Assembly: GCA_012798185.1 (NCBI GenBank)
Contig: JAAZNS010000334.1
Coordinates: forward strand, 1 to 6,344
Reading direction: 5' to 3'
Length of the DNA stretch: 6,344 nucleotides
DNA from: Chloroflexota bacterium
Lineage (GTDB): Bacteria > Chloroflexota > Anaerolineae > Anaerolineales > UBA4823
Shown here: positions 1 to 6,344 of the stretch, piece by piece
How the letters are laid out: each line of letters opens with the position of its first letter
Position numbering within the stretch: the stretch's first letter is position 1
The notes under the pieces: model-generated
What the model was told of the DNA's origin: nothing
The model's input: only the letters and a program-made list of their open reading frames with translations
Database searches by the model: none
Made by a program: the position numbers and the translations under genes

Positions 1-259
1 AGGCAGTTTCGAGTTTAGGTGAGAATTGAATTTTAAGAGAACCATCTGCTTCATTTACCATTTCACCGGTGGTACGATCGATCACCGGTCTGCCAATTTC
101 TACCAGGCACATACGGCACATTCCCACTGGTTCCATTTTGGGATGATAGCAAAAGACTGGAATATCAATGCCCGCTTTTTTGGCGGCATTGACGATTAAC
201 GTCCCTTCAGGTACGGAAACAATCTTTCCATCAATCGATAAAGTGACCTGCTTTGGCAT
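1..259 (-). CDS. nuoG: NADH-quinone oxidoreductase subunit G, N-terminal fragment (cut by window edge)
   Basis: Large Fe-S subunit of the complex I N-module, which passes electrons from the NuoF flavin along its clusters towards NuoB. Only the first 86 codons lie in the window. They begin MPKQVTLSIDGKIVSVPEGT and form the 2Fe-2S ferredoxin-like domain that opens this family. Cys37, Cys48 and Cys51 give the C-x10-C-x2-C part of the N1b cluster site (FCYHPKMEPVGMCRMC). The last visible residues are PKLETA followed by a single T. In related proteins a Cys (TGY) follows here, so the fourth ligand probably lies just outside the window; that is inference. The ATG at 257-259 has a GGAG ribosome site at 269-272, 9 nt upstream. 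It follows nuoF after an unusually long 140-nt gap. Identity is firm; only the total length and later domains are unseen. Confidence 0.95.
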   Translation of the reverse strand, partial: MPKQVTLSIDGKIVSVPEGTLIVNAAKKAGIDIPVFCYHPKMEPVGMCRMCLVEIGRPVIDRTTGEMVNEADGSLKIQFSPKLETA

Positions 260-268
260 TAACCAAGA

Positions 269-272
269 CTCC
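269..272 (-). promoter_or_regulatory. Ribosome binding site of nuoG
   Basis: GGAG on the minus strand, 9 nt before the nuoG ATG. It supports this start and shows that nuoG has its own translation initiation despite the long gap after nuoF. Confidence 0.65.
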
Positions 273-283
273 GAATAATTTTC

Positions 284-399
284 ACCGCTGAGCTGCAGAG
301 TTCGCTGAGTTTCATTAATAATTTATTTAATTGATATTTTTTAAAGTAATCTGACATAATGATTTTTCTTCTTACTCTGCTTCCTCTGCTTCTCTACGG

Positions 400-400
<1 letters not shown>
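284..400. repeat. Degenerate long inverted repeat filling the nuoF-nuoG gap
   Basis: Two 27-nt arms, 374-400 and 284-310, are imperfect inverted copies of each other: by hand alignment 19 of 27 positions agree, including ACCG at the outer end, GCAGAG in the middle and GAGT at the inner end. They enclose 63 nt of AT-rich sequence (311-373). The nuoF-side arm contains a perfect 9-bp tandem duplication on the minus strand, GAAGCAGAG at 384-392 and 375-383. The other arm shows three CTC(A/T)GC units at 8-9 nt spacing. The outer end of the nuoF-side arm coincides with the last base of the nuoF stop codon. The ACCG-(x)GCAGAG-type pattern resembles palindromic intergenic repeats I recall from many environmental bacteria. 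Family membership is from memory and not verified. No ORF or transposase lies inside. Confidence 0.6.
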
Positions 401-1662
<1,262 letters not shown>

Positions 1663-1831
1663 AGGTGATTATTCAATTCATAAATGGCGAGCAGTAAAAC
1701 GTACCGGGTAGAGCAGGTTCCTTAGCTTGACGTAGGAAGATAATGTTGATATTGTTTCCTGCTTTCCTGCCTTCCTTATGCCTATCATCTCGATTTGTTC
1801 TACAAACCGTTTATCATCAACAGATTTATTA
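1663..1831 (-). other. Long nuoE-nuoF intergenic region
   Basis: 169 nt without a convincing gene, in an operon whose earlier junctions are mostly tight. It contains a short purine-rich tandem repeat (1755-1777) and a weak imperfect hairpin around it. I found no convincing sigma-70 promoter, no terminator with a U-run and no ribosome site in front of nuoF. It may be a decayed repeat insertion or an untranslated spacer controlling nuoF expression; the sequence does not decide. Confidence 0.5.
1755..1777 (-). repeat. Short tandem repeat GCAGGAAA x2 plus a related unit
   Basis: On the minus strand two perfect adjacent copies of GCAGGAAA occupy 1763-1770 and 1755-1762, preceded by a related AAGGAAG at 1771-1777. 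The second copy can pair imperfectly with a TTCCTACG stretch on its nuoF side across a short loop. The style resembles the GCAGAG units in the nuoF-nuoG gap, but the sequences differ. Confidence 0.6.
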
Positions 1832-2317
1832 TTATCTTCTCCACTTATTAATTAAATCCATTGCTTTTTCTACCGATTGGTTTTCATGATATTCGATGCT
1901 GTCTTTTGTTTGTACCTGAAACAAAGGTGCTTTATCGCAGCCAGCCAGGCACATCACCCTTTCCACAGTTACTAAACCATCTGGCGTGGTTTCACCCACA
2001 CGAATGCCCAGGTTTTCGCATAATTTCTCCAGAAATTCTTCCGCACCGCGTAACGCACAGGGAAGGTCCGTGCATACTTGAATGCGGTATTTACCGCCTG
2101 TCTTTTCATGATAAAGCGAATAAAATCCGACTATCGAAGCAACATCTGTAATCGATATGTCGATAATATCGGCGACCTCCTGCATCAATGGTTTAGTGAG
2201 ATACCCCGTCTCGCGTTGCGCCAGGTAGAGCAGTGCCATCACTGCAGCACGCTTTTGATCAGAAGGGTATTTTTTAAGCAAATTTTGGATTTCCTCGGGA
2301 TATTTTTCGCTCAGCAT
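1832..2317 (-). CDS. nuoE: NADH-quinone oxidoreductase subunit E (24 kDa, 2Fe-2S)
   Basis: N-module subunit that carries the off-path 2Fe-2S cluster N1a and packs against NuoF. The 161 residues match the family: a helical N-terminal half (about 1-75, including VMALLYLAQRETGYLT), then a thioredoxin-like domain with the four ligands Cys82, Cys87, Cys123 and Cys127. The spacing C-x4-C-x35-C-x3-C is the family pattern (VCTDLPC and MCLAGCDKAP). The ATG at 2315-2317 lies 11 nt after the nuoD stop. The ribosome site is weak: an AGG overlaps the nuoD stop codon 10 nt upstream, so translation may depend on coupling to nuoD. A 169-nt gap follows before nuoF. Confidence 0.96.
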   Translation of the reverse strand: MLSEKYPEEIQNLLKKYPSDQKRAAVMALLYLAQRETGYLTKPLMQEVADIIDISITDVASIVGFYSLYHEKTGGKYRIQVCTDLPCALRGAEEFLEKLCENLGIRVGETTPDGLVTVERVMCLAGCDKAPLFQVQTKDSIEYHENQSVEKAMDLINKWRR

Positions 2318-2328
2318 AAGAGGTATAC

Positions 2329-3564
2329 CTATCGGTCTACATCACCCAAAACAATATCGATTGTTCCAATCAAAGCTACCAAATCAGCTACCAGATGCCC
2401 TTTCGCCAGCAGAGGCAGCACCTGTAAATTTAAAAAAGAAGGTGTACGCCAATGGACACGGAATGGTTTCGGAGTGCCGTCACTTTCCAGGTATACACCT
2501 AATTCACCGCGCGGCGATTCCACCGCTTCATAAACGGCACCCTTCGTTGGGGTGAATCCTTCTGTCCATAATTTAAAATGGTGGATCAATGCTTCCATAC
2601 TCACCCCAATTTCGGCACGCGGCGGCGGGACAAATTTACGGTTGTTGCTGCGTACCGGTCCACTGGGCAGTTTATCCAGCGCTTGCTGAATAATACGCAA
2701 GGACTGGCGCATCTCTTCCATCCGCACCAGGTAGCGGGCATACGTATCGCCATCGCTTTGAGTAGGAATATCAAAATCATATAGCTCATATCCTGAATAT
2801 GGGCGGACTTTACGCAAGTCATGCGCCACACCCGAGGCGCGCAGCATTGGCCCAGTTACCCCCCAACGCAATGCATCTTCTTTCGATAATATCCCAATAT
2901 TCTTGGTACGCTCCAGGAACAAAGGATTTCGGGTCAGTAAATTTTCGTATTCTTTGATCCTTTTTGGGAATATCCGAATAAATTGACGTACCGCTTCTTC
3001 AAATCCAGCCGGTACATCTCGCCACATCCCCCCCGGACGGATACAGGTCGCCATCATTCGCTGTCCGCCTACCATTTCCATGATATCCATGATCATTTCC
3101 CGTTCACGGAAACAATACAAAAACATCGACATCGCTGCTAAATCTAAGCCATGGGTTCCCAACCAAACCAGATGTGAGGCAATCCGCTGTAATTCCACCA
3201 AAATGACTCGAAGCGCCTGAGCGCGTGCAGGGACATCCAATCCGACTAATTTTTCAATCGCCAGGCAATATACCAGATTGTTTCCCACCGTATTCAAATA
3301 ATCCAGGCGGTCAGTCATCACGGCTGCTTTTTCGTAGGTCTTGGTTTCCATATTTTTTTCGATGCCGGTATGCAAAAAACCGATATCGGGAATACAATTA
3401 ACTACCACCTCGCCATCGAGTTCAAGCAATAACCGTAAAACGCCGTGAGTGCTGGGATGCTGCGGTCCCATATTTAGAAGCACGGTTTCCCCTTTTAATG
3501 CTCTCTCAGAAATCAAATGACCGACATCATCCAGGGCATCTGTAGTTATTTTATAATCATCCAT
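2329..3564 (-). CDS. nuoD: NADH-quinone oxidoreductase subunit D (49 kDa, quinone site)
   Basis: Q-module subunit descended from the large subunit of NiFe hydrogenases; with NuoB it forms the quinone-reduction site. The 411 residues are full family length. The N-terminal loop LNMGPQHPSTHGVLRL (30-45) carries His36 and His40. Tyr89 in DRLDYLN has the same 49-residue spacing from the second loop His as the quinone-binding His/Tyr pair known in Thermus (His38/Tyr87), so the quinone site looks complete. The protein ends GDVDR, the usual C-terminal signature form. The ATG at 3562-3564 is 1 nt after the nuoC stop, with AAGGA at 3570-3574 inside the end of nuoC, 5 nt upstream. This indicates coupled translation with nuoC. 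C and D are separate here rather than fused as in E. coli. No defect is visible. Confidence 0.97.
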   Translation of the reverse strand: MDDYKITTDALDDVGHLISERALKGETVLLNMGPQHPSTHGVLRLLLELDGEVVVNCIPDIGFLHTGIEKNMETKTYEKAAVMTDRLDYLNTVGNNLVYCLAIEKLVGLDVPARAQALRVILVELQRIASHLVWLGTHGLDLAAMSMFLYCFREREMIMDIMEMVGGQRMMATCIRPGGMWRDVPAGFEEAVRQFIRIFPKRIKEYENLLTRNPLFLERTKNIGILSKEDALRWGVTGPMLRASGVAHDLRKVRPYSGYELYDFDIPTQSDGDTYARYLVRMEEMRQSLRIIQQALDKLPSGPVRSNNRKFVPPPRAEIGVSMEALIHHFKLWTEGFTPTKGAVYEAVESPRGELGVYLESDGTPKPFRVHWRTPSFLNLQVLPLLAKGHLVADLVALIGTIDIVLGDVDR

Positions 3565-3565
3565 A

Positions 3566-4078
3566 CTATTCCTTTACGTATGGTTTTCTGCTATTAATCT
3601 CTTCATAATTGAAACTGAACATCACCTCTTCATATCCTAATGGATAATCTTTTCGCAATGGGTATCCCTCCCAATCATGAGGCATCAGGATGCGACGTAA
3701 ATCAGAGTGTCCGTCAAAACGAATTCCGAAAAAGTCGAAAATTTCACGCTCATGCCAGTTGGCGTTGGGATAGATTGACTCGATAGAAGGCATTGAAGGA
3801 GCATTTCCATCTAGGGGTACGCGAAGGCATATCCGAGTATTATGTTGAAATGAATATAACTGGTAAATTACATGAAAACGAGGAGATTGAGCCGGCCAAT
3901 AATCTACTGCGGTTTCATCTTCCAGCATATCGAATCCCAGCTCATCCCTTAGTAAACGGCAAACATCTTCGATTTGCGCCGGCTTGATAACCACGGTTAT
4001 CTCATTTTGAAAACCGCTAGATTCCGCCTCAAACTGCTGAACCAGACGGTTTACAACTTTTTGTAATTTTTCTTCCAT
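3566..4078 (-). CDS. nuoC: NADH-quinone oxidoreductase subunit C (30 kDa)
   Basis: Q-module peripheral subunit that binds NuoD; it holds no cofactor. From the chosen start it has 170 residues. The C-terminal half has the 30-kDa signature: WHEREIFDFFGIRFDGHSDL, followed by RRILMPHDWEGYPLRKDYPL. I chose the ATG at 4076-4078 (MEEKLQKVVNRL) because GGGGAG lies 11 nt upstream at 4090-4095. An in-frame TTG at 4105 would add nine residues (MSVRGACGS) but has no ribosome site before it, and the extension does not look like a nuoC N-terminus. The gap from nuoB is then 71 nt. The stop lies 1 nt before nuoD, and the end of this gene supplies nuoD's ribosome site. Identity is firm, the start less so. Confidence 0.95.
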   Translation of the reverse strand: MEEKLQKVVNRLVQQFEAESSGFQNEITVVIKPAQIEDVCRLLRDELGFDMLEDETAVDYWPAQSPRFHVIYQLYSFQHNTRICLRVPLDGNAPSMPSIESIYPNANWHEREIFDFFGIRFDGHSDLRRILMPHDWEGYPLRKDYPLGYEEVMFSFNYEEINSRKPYVKE

Positions 4079-4089
4079 CGATCCACATG

Positions 4090-4095
4090 CTCCCC
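4090..4095 (-). promoter_or_regulatory. Ribosome binding site that decides the nuoC start
   Basis: GGGGAG on the minus strand, 11 nt before the ATG at 4078. The spacing is a little long, but this is the only purine-rich site nearby; the alternative TTG at 4105 has none. Confidence 0.5.
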
Positions 4096-4149
4096 GAACA
4101 GACAACGATGATTGATCATTTATTATTGATGTTTAATATCGAGATCAGA

Positions 4150-4626
4150 CTAACCGGTGATCTTTTCACCGCGTACTTTCTCATGTAAAGTAATAATCCC
4201 ATGAATTAACGCTTCCGGGCGGGGAGGACAGCCGGCGACATATACATCCACCGGTACCACCTCATCCACCCCTTGAACAATCGCGTAATTGTTGAAAACG
4301 CCTCCGCATGATGCACAATCGCCCATCGAGATAACCCATTTGGGTTCCGGCATCTGGTCGTACAAGCGGCGCAGTACCGGTGCCATCTTACGGCTCACCC
4401 TTCCGGCAACAATCATTAAATCGGATTGACGAGGGCTGGCGCGCATCAGTTCCATCCCAAAGCGGCTTAAATCGTAATTCGCAGCCTGAGCAGACATCAT
4501 CTCGATAGCACAGCAAGCCAGCCCGAATAACATTGGCCACATCGCATTTGTACGCGCCCAATTAACCGCCTGCTCAAGTTTCATTGTCGCAACCCCCAAA
4601 TTGCCCAGTTTCTGCTCTACTCCCAT
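4150..4626 (-). CDS. nuoB: NADH-quinone oxidoreductase subunit B (20 kDa, cluster N2)
   Basis: Carries the terminal 4Fe-4S cluster N2 that reduces quinone at the NuoB/NuoD interface. The 158 residues hold the four N2 ligands: the adjacent pair Cys38-Cys39 (GLACCAIEMM), Cys104 (SMGDCASCGG) and Cys133 (VAGCPPRPEAL). Spacings of 65 and 29 equal those of E. coli NuoB (Cys64, 129, 158). Cys107 is an additional, non-ligand cysteine. The ATG at 4624-4626 overlaps the end of nuoA by 10 nt, and AAGGGAG at 4634-4640 lies 7 nt upstream inside nuoA, so translation is probably coupled. A second in-frame Met at residue 15 could be an alternative start but lacks this support. No membrane segment; it sits on the cytoplasmic side near the membrane. 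Confidence 0.97.
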   Translation of the reverse strand: MGVEQKLGNLGVATMKLEQAVNWARTNAMWPMLFGLACCAIEMMSAQAANYDLSRFGMELMRASPRQSDLMIVAGRVSRKMAPVLRRLYDQMPEPKWVISMGDCASCGGVFNNYAIVQGVDEVVPVDVYVAGCPPRPEALIHGIITLHEKVRGEKITG

Positions 4627-4976
4627 TCAAGCGCTCCCTTCTTCCAGGCGTATATAAATCCTACTACTAAAATCGAGACGAAAACGATCATCTCGACCAA
4701 TCCTGTAATTCCTAAATCTTTCAAAACCACTGCCCAGGGGAGAAAGAAAACCACTTCGATATCGAACAAGATAAACAATACCGCAACCAAATAAAAACGA
4801 ACCGGCATACGGCGTGTGCCAGGCCCAAAGGGATTCATGCCCGATTCATAAGGCTCCAGTTTTTTGGGGGTCGGTTTTCGAGGCCCAAACAAATGGCCCA
4901 ATCCTACTGCAATGGCTGCCAGACCGGCAGAAATTACAAATAATATTGCTATGGGAAGATAATCCCAAAAAGCCAT
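4617..4976 (-). CDS. nuoA: NADH-quinone oxidoreductase subunit A (ND3-like membrane protein)
   Basis: Small membrane subunit (homologue of ND3) at the junction of the Q-module and the proton-pumping arm. The 119 residues show three hydrophobic segments, about 7-29, 60-83 and 90-112. The loop after the first has the conserved EPYESG (41-46). The second segment has FDIEVVFFLPWA with acidic residues Asp72 and Glu74, equivalent to the conserved pair known in E. coli NuoA. The ATG at 4974-4976 has AAAGAGG at 4982-4988, 5 nt upstream, a strong ribosome site. It is the first gene of the operon, behind the promoter at 5024-5052, with an inferred leader of about 40 nt. It overlaps nuoB by 10 nt. Confidence 0.97.
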   Translation of the reverse strand: MAFWDYLPIAILFVISAGLAAIAVGLGHLFGPRKPTPKKLEPYESGMNPFGPGTRRMPVRFYLVAVLFILFDIEVVFFLPWAVVLKDLGITGLVEMIVFVSILVVGFIYAWKKGALEWE

Positions 4977-5009
4977 TTGAACCTCTTTCGTATAAAAAGG
5001 GTTAATTGT

Positions 5010-5024
5010 TTACCATTTTGGTAA
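5010..5024. promoter_or_regulatory. Perfect palindrome over the predicted nuo transcription start (candidate operator)
   Basis: TTACCATTTTGGTAA: 6-bp arms around a 3-bp centre with no mismatch. It begins at the last base of the -10 box of the nuo promoter and covers the expected start site (about 5017). A repressor bound here would block RNA polymerase. I do not recognise the cognate regulator; operator function is inferred from symmetry and position. Confidence 0.5.
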
Positions 5025-5052
5025 GTGTATCATAAATAAGGATTGGCGTCAA
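5024..5052 (-). promoter_or_regulatory. Sigma-70 promoter of the nuo operon
   Basis: On the minus strand: -35 TTGACG (5047-5052, 5 of 6 consensus bases), 17-nt spacer, -10 TACACT (5024-5029, 4 of 6) preceded by TGA, giving an extended -10. The start site should fall near 5017, leaving about 40 nt of leader with a strong ribosome site before nuoA. It is the best promoter match in the 180-nt gap, and position and spacing agree with the operon start. Confidence 0.7.
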
Positions 5053-5086
5053 TTTTCACAAACCAAATCCTTTGAAAATCACTTGC

Positions 5087-5114
5087 TTTATACAAAAACG
5101 AGCATCGGTGTCTT
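5087..5114 (-). promoter_or_regulatory. Possible second, upstream promoter for the nuo operon
   Basis: On the minus strand: AAGACA (5109-5114, 4 of 6 of the -35 consensus), 16-nt spacer, TATAAA (5087-5092, 5 of 6 of the -10 consensus). The weak -35 directly abuts the 18-bp palindrome at 5115-5132, as an activator-dependent promoter might. Chance matches are common in AT-rich DNA, so confidence is low. Confidence 0.3.
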
Positions 5115-5132
5115 TTGAATATTAATATTCAA
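5115..5132. promoter_or_regulatory. Perfect 18-bp AT-rich palindrome between the sigma gene and nuoA
   Basis: TTGAATATTAATATTCAA is exactly self-complementary. It starts 24 nt after the sigma-factor stop and lies about 100 nt upstream of the predicted nuo start site. As RNA it would give only a weak 7-bp A/U-rich stem with no following U-run, so a terminator is unlikely. A binding site for a dimeric regulator is more plausible, but no family is recognised. Confidence 0.4.
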
Positions 5133-5156
5133 CAATCGAAAATAAAATGATTTCAG

Positions 5157-6344
5157 TTACCCTAAATAATCACGTAAATACCGGCTGCGAGTGGGGTGGC
5201 GAAGTTTTCGTAAAGCCTTAGATTCGATCTGACGGATGCGCTCCCTGGTTACATTAAAAAATTGCCCCACTTCTTCTAAGGTGTGATCTTTGCCATCCAT
5301 CAAACCAAATCGCAGCTCTAAAACTTGCCGCTCACGATCTGATAGAACTGCTAGGGCATTTTTAATCGATTCGCGGAGCATTTCTTTTGCTGCGGCATCC
5401 ATCGGTTCCTGCGCTTCTTCATCCTCAATAAAATCACCCAATTGACTATTGTCCTCACTGCCTACTGGGCTGTCCAAAGACATGGGTTCTTCGGCAGCTT
5501 GAAGGATGCGATTTACTTTAGCAGTTGCCCGAACCCATCGCTTGCGAACATCAGTGGGTATCGGGCTGCCTTCTGCTCTAGCGCGGAGTATGATCTGCTC
5601 ATCCTTGGGATCAAGATACCCTGCTTCCAATGCCAGCTCTTCGGTAGCCGGATCTCTACCCAAACGCTGTAACAACCGGCGTTGAATGCGCACCAATCGA
5701 TTGATTGATTCGAATATATGCACTGGAATACGGATAGTCCTTGCCTGGTCTGCAATGGACCGGCTGATCGATTGTCGAATCCACCAGGTAGCATAAGTGC
5801 TGAATTTATAACCGCGGGTTGGGTCGAATTTTGCCACTGCGCGTAATAAACCGATATTTCCCTCCTGGATCAAATCTAAGAATGAACTGCCTCTGCCGAT
5901 ATAGCGCTTGGCGACGCTCACTACCAGCCGTAAATTTGCCCTGATAATCGCATGATGCGCCTCATCGGCGCGCAAACGTATAGCGTCTAATTCTGCTTGT
6001 AAGATATCATCTCCCGGTAAGTATCTATTTAATGTGATTCCCGATGGTAAATCATTCTTTTTTTGAATAAAATCATTCACTTTTTCAGCCAAACTTGACG
6101 GCATCATATACAAACAAAGAAAAACGGTAAAAGCATTCCGAGCCACGCCATCCCACAATGGATCCCTTCCCCACATACCATTATCCAGGAAATTTCGCAA
6201 ATAAGATTGGGAGTTCATATTCCAGGTTGTTTGCAGATTTTGCGCCTCTTCAAGGCACTTTTCTAGATCCGGACAGTTGTATCCCAATCGATGAGTATCT
6301 TCCTTTACCCGCGTCCATGCTGTGACCAATTCGTCATTCAAGGC
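5157..6344 (-). CDS. rpoD: RNA polymerase sigma-70 factor, RpoD/SigA type (5' end outside window)
   Basis: Promoter-recognition subunit of RNA polymerase. The visible 395 codons run in frame to the right edge, so the true start may lie outside. Residues here are numbered from the TTG at 6341. Region 2 spans about 133-207 (ANLRLVVSVAKRYIGRG, the core-binding signature DLIQEGNIGLLRAV, the -10-recognising KFSTYATWWIRQ, and RTIRIPVH). Region 3 starts with FESINRLVRIQRRLL. Region 3.2 is EEPMSLDSPVGSEDNSQLGD (284-303). Region 4.2 is the -35 helix-turn-helix HTLEEVGQFFNVTRERIRQI (353-372), and the protein ends LRDYLG. Region 3.1 holds about 29 extra residues compared with E. coli RpoD (about 242-271). 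No region 1.2 signature is visible in the 130 residues before region 2, so it is probably encoded beyond the edge, separated by a non-conserved spacer. The gene could be the primary sigma or a close group 2 paralogue. nuoA follows after 180 nt. Confidence 0.9.
   Translation of the reverse strand, partial: ALNDELVTAWTRVKEDTHRLGYNCPDLEKCLEEAQNLQTTWNMNSQSYLRNFLDNGMWGRDPLWDGVARNAFTVFLCLYMMPSSLAEKVNDFIQKKNDLPSGITLNRYLPGDDILQAELDAIRLRADEAHHAIIRANLRLVVSVAKRYIGRGSSFLDLIQEGNIGLLRAVAKFDPTRGYKFSTYATWWIRQSISRSIADQARTIRIPVHIFESINRLVRIQRRLLQRLGRDPATEELALEAGYLDPKDEQIILRARAEGSPIPTDVRKRWVRATAKVNRILQAAEEPMSLDSPVGSEDNSQLGDFIEDEEAQEPMDAAAKEMLRESIKNALAVLSDRERQVLELRFGLMDGKDHTLEEVGQFFNVTRERIRQIESKALRKLRHPTRSRYLRDYLG

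Noticed and set aside
2078..2533. A 151-codon open frame on the plus strand.
   Set aside because: It lies antisense across the nuoE-nuoD junction, whose minus-strand products carry full family motifs. The plus-strand translation has no recognisable domain.
4079..4105. TTG start for nuoC, extending the protein by nine residues.
   Set aside because: There is no ribosome site before the TTG, whereas the ATG at 4078 has GGGGAG 11 nt upstream.
4115..4126. Short inverted repeat ATGAT-CA-ATCAT (minus strand) in the nuoB-nuoC gap.
   Set aside because: Five-bp arms in AT-rich DNA are expected by chance, and there is no promoter or terminator next to it.
5055..5061. TTGTGAA on the minus strand, identical to a Rex half-site, just upstream of the nuo -35 box.
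   Set aside because: The Rex operator is an inverted repeat (TTGTGAA-N4-TTCACAA). The second half here (GACGCCA) matches at only 3 of 7 positions, so a single half-site is not enough, although Rex control of nuo would make biological sense.
5115..5156. Rho-independent terminator for the sigma gene.
   Set aside because: The only symmetric sequence forms an A/U-rich stem without a GC core or a following U-run on the minus strand, so no intrinsic terminator can be supported and read-through into nuo remains possible.
5513..5794. A 93-codon minus-strand frame inside the sigma gene.
   Set aside because: It is a shifted frame of sigma region 2-3 coding sequence. The main frame is continuous with conserved motifs on both sides, so there is no sign of a frameshift.

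Overview
The window carries eight protein-coding genes, all on the minus strand. Read in transcription order, from high to low coordinates, it holds the 3' part of a housekeeping-type sigma-70 factor (rpoD/sigA-like, cut by the right edge). After it come the first seven genes of a respiratory complex I (NADH:quinone oxidoreductase) operon, nuoA-nuoB-nuoC-nuoD-nuoE-nuoF-nuoG. Only the first 86 codons of nuoG are present before the left edge. I see no tRNA, rRNA, CRISPR array, transposase, phage or defence gene. The other open frames are shadows of these genes.

The organism is a bacterium of moderate GC content. The protein flavour suggests a Chloroflexota member, perhaps class Anaerolineae: NuoA with a GPGTRRMPVRFYL-type loop, NuoD ending GDVDR, and a sigma factor with an extra segment of about 29 residues in region 3. 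This is inference from memory of such proteins, about 60% confidence, not a database result.

Layout: 6344-5157 sigma factor; 5156-4977 a 180-nt control region; 4976-2329 nuoA, B, C and D, closely packed (A/B overlap by 10 nt, C/D separated by 1 nt, B/C by 71 nt if nuoC starts at its ATG); nuoE 11 nt after nuoD. The spacing then loosens, with 169 nt between nuoE and nuoF and 140 nt between nuoF and nuoG. Both loose gaps hold short purine-rich tandem repeats. The nuoF-nuoG gap is framed by a long degenerate inverted repeat that looks like a small palindromic repeat element.

The control region has the best regulatory signals: a good sigma-70 promoter (TTGACG, 17 nt, TACACT with an extended -10 TG), a perfect 6-3-6 palindrome over the expected transcription start, and a perfect 18-bp AT-rich palindrome further upstream that abuts a possible second promoter.

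How the genes work together: NuoE, NuoF and NuoG form the NADH-oxidising N-module (FMN and Fe-S clusters). NuoB, NuoC and NuoD form the part of the Q-module seen here (cluster N2 and the quinone site). NuoA is a small membrane subunit at the junction with the proton-pumping arm. All visible cofactor ligands are intact, so the complex looks functional. The remaining subunits (NuoH to NuoN) would be expected beyond the left edge. This is mostly an ordinary core-metabolism region; the points of interest are in the intergenic DNA and the sigma factor's unusual segments, and I found no novel system.
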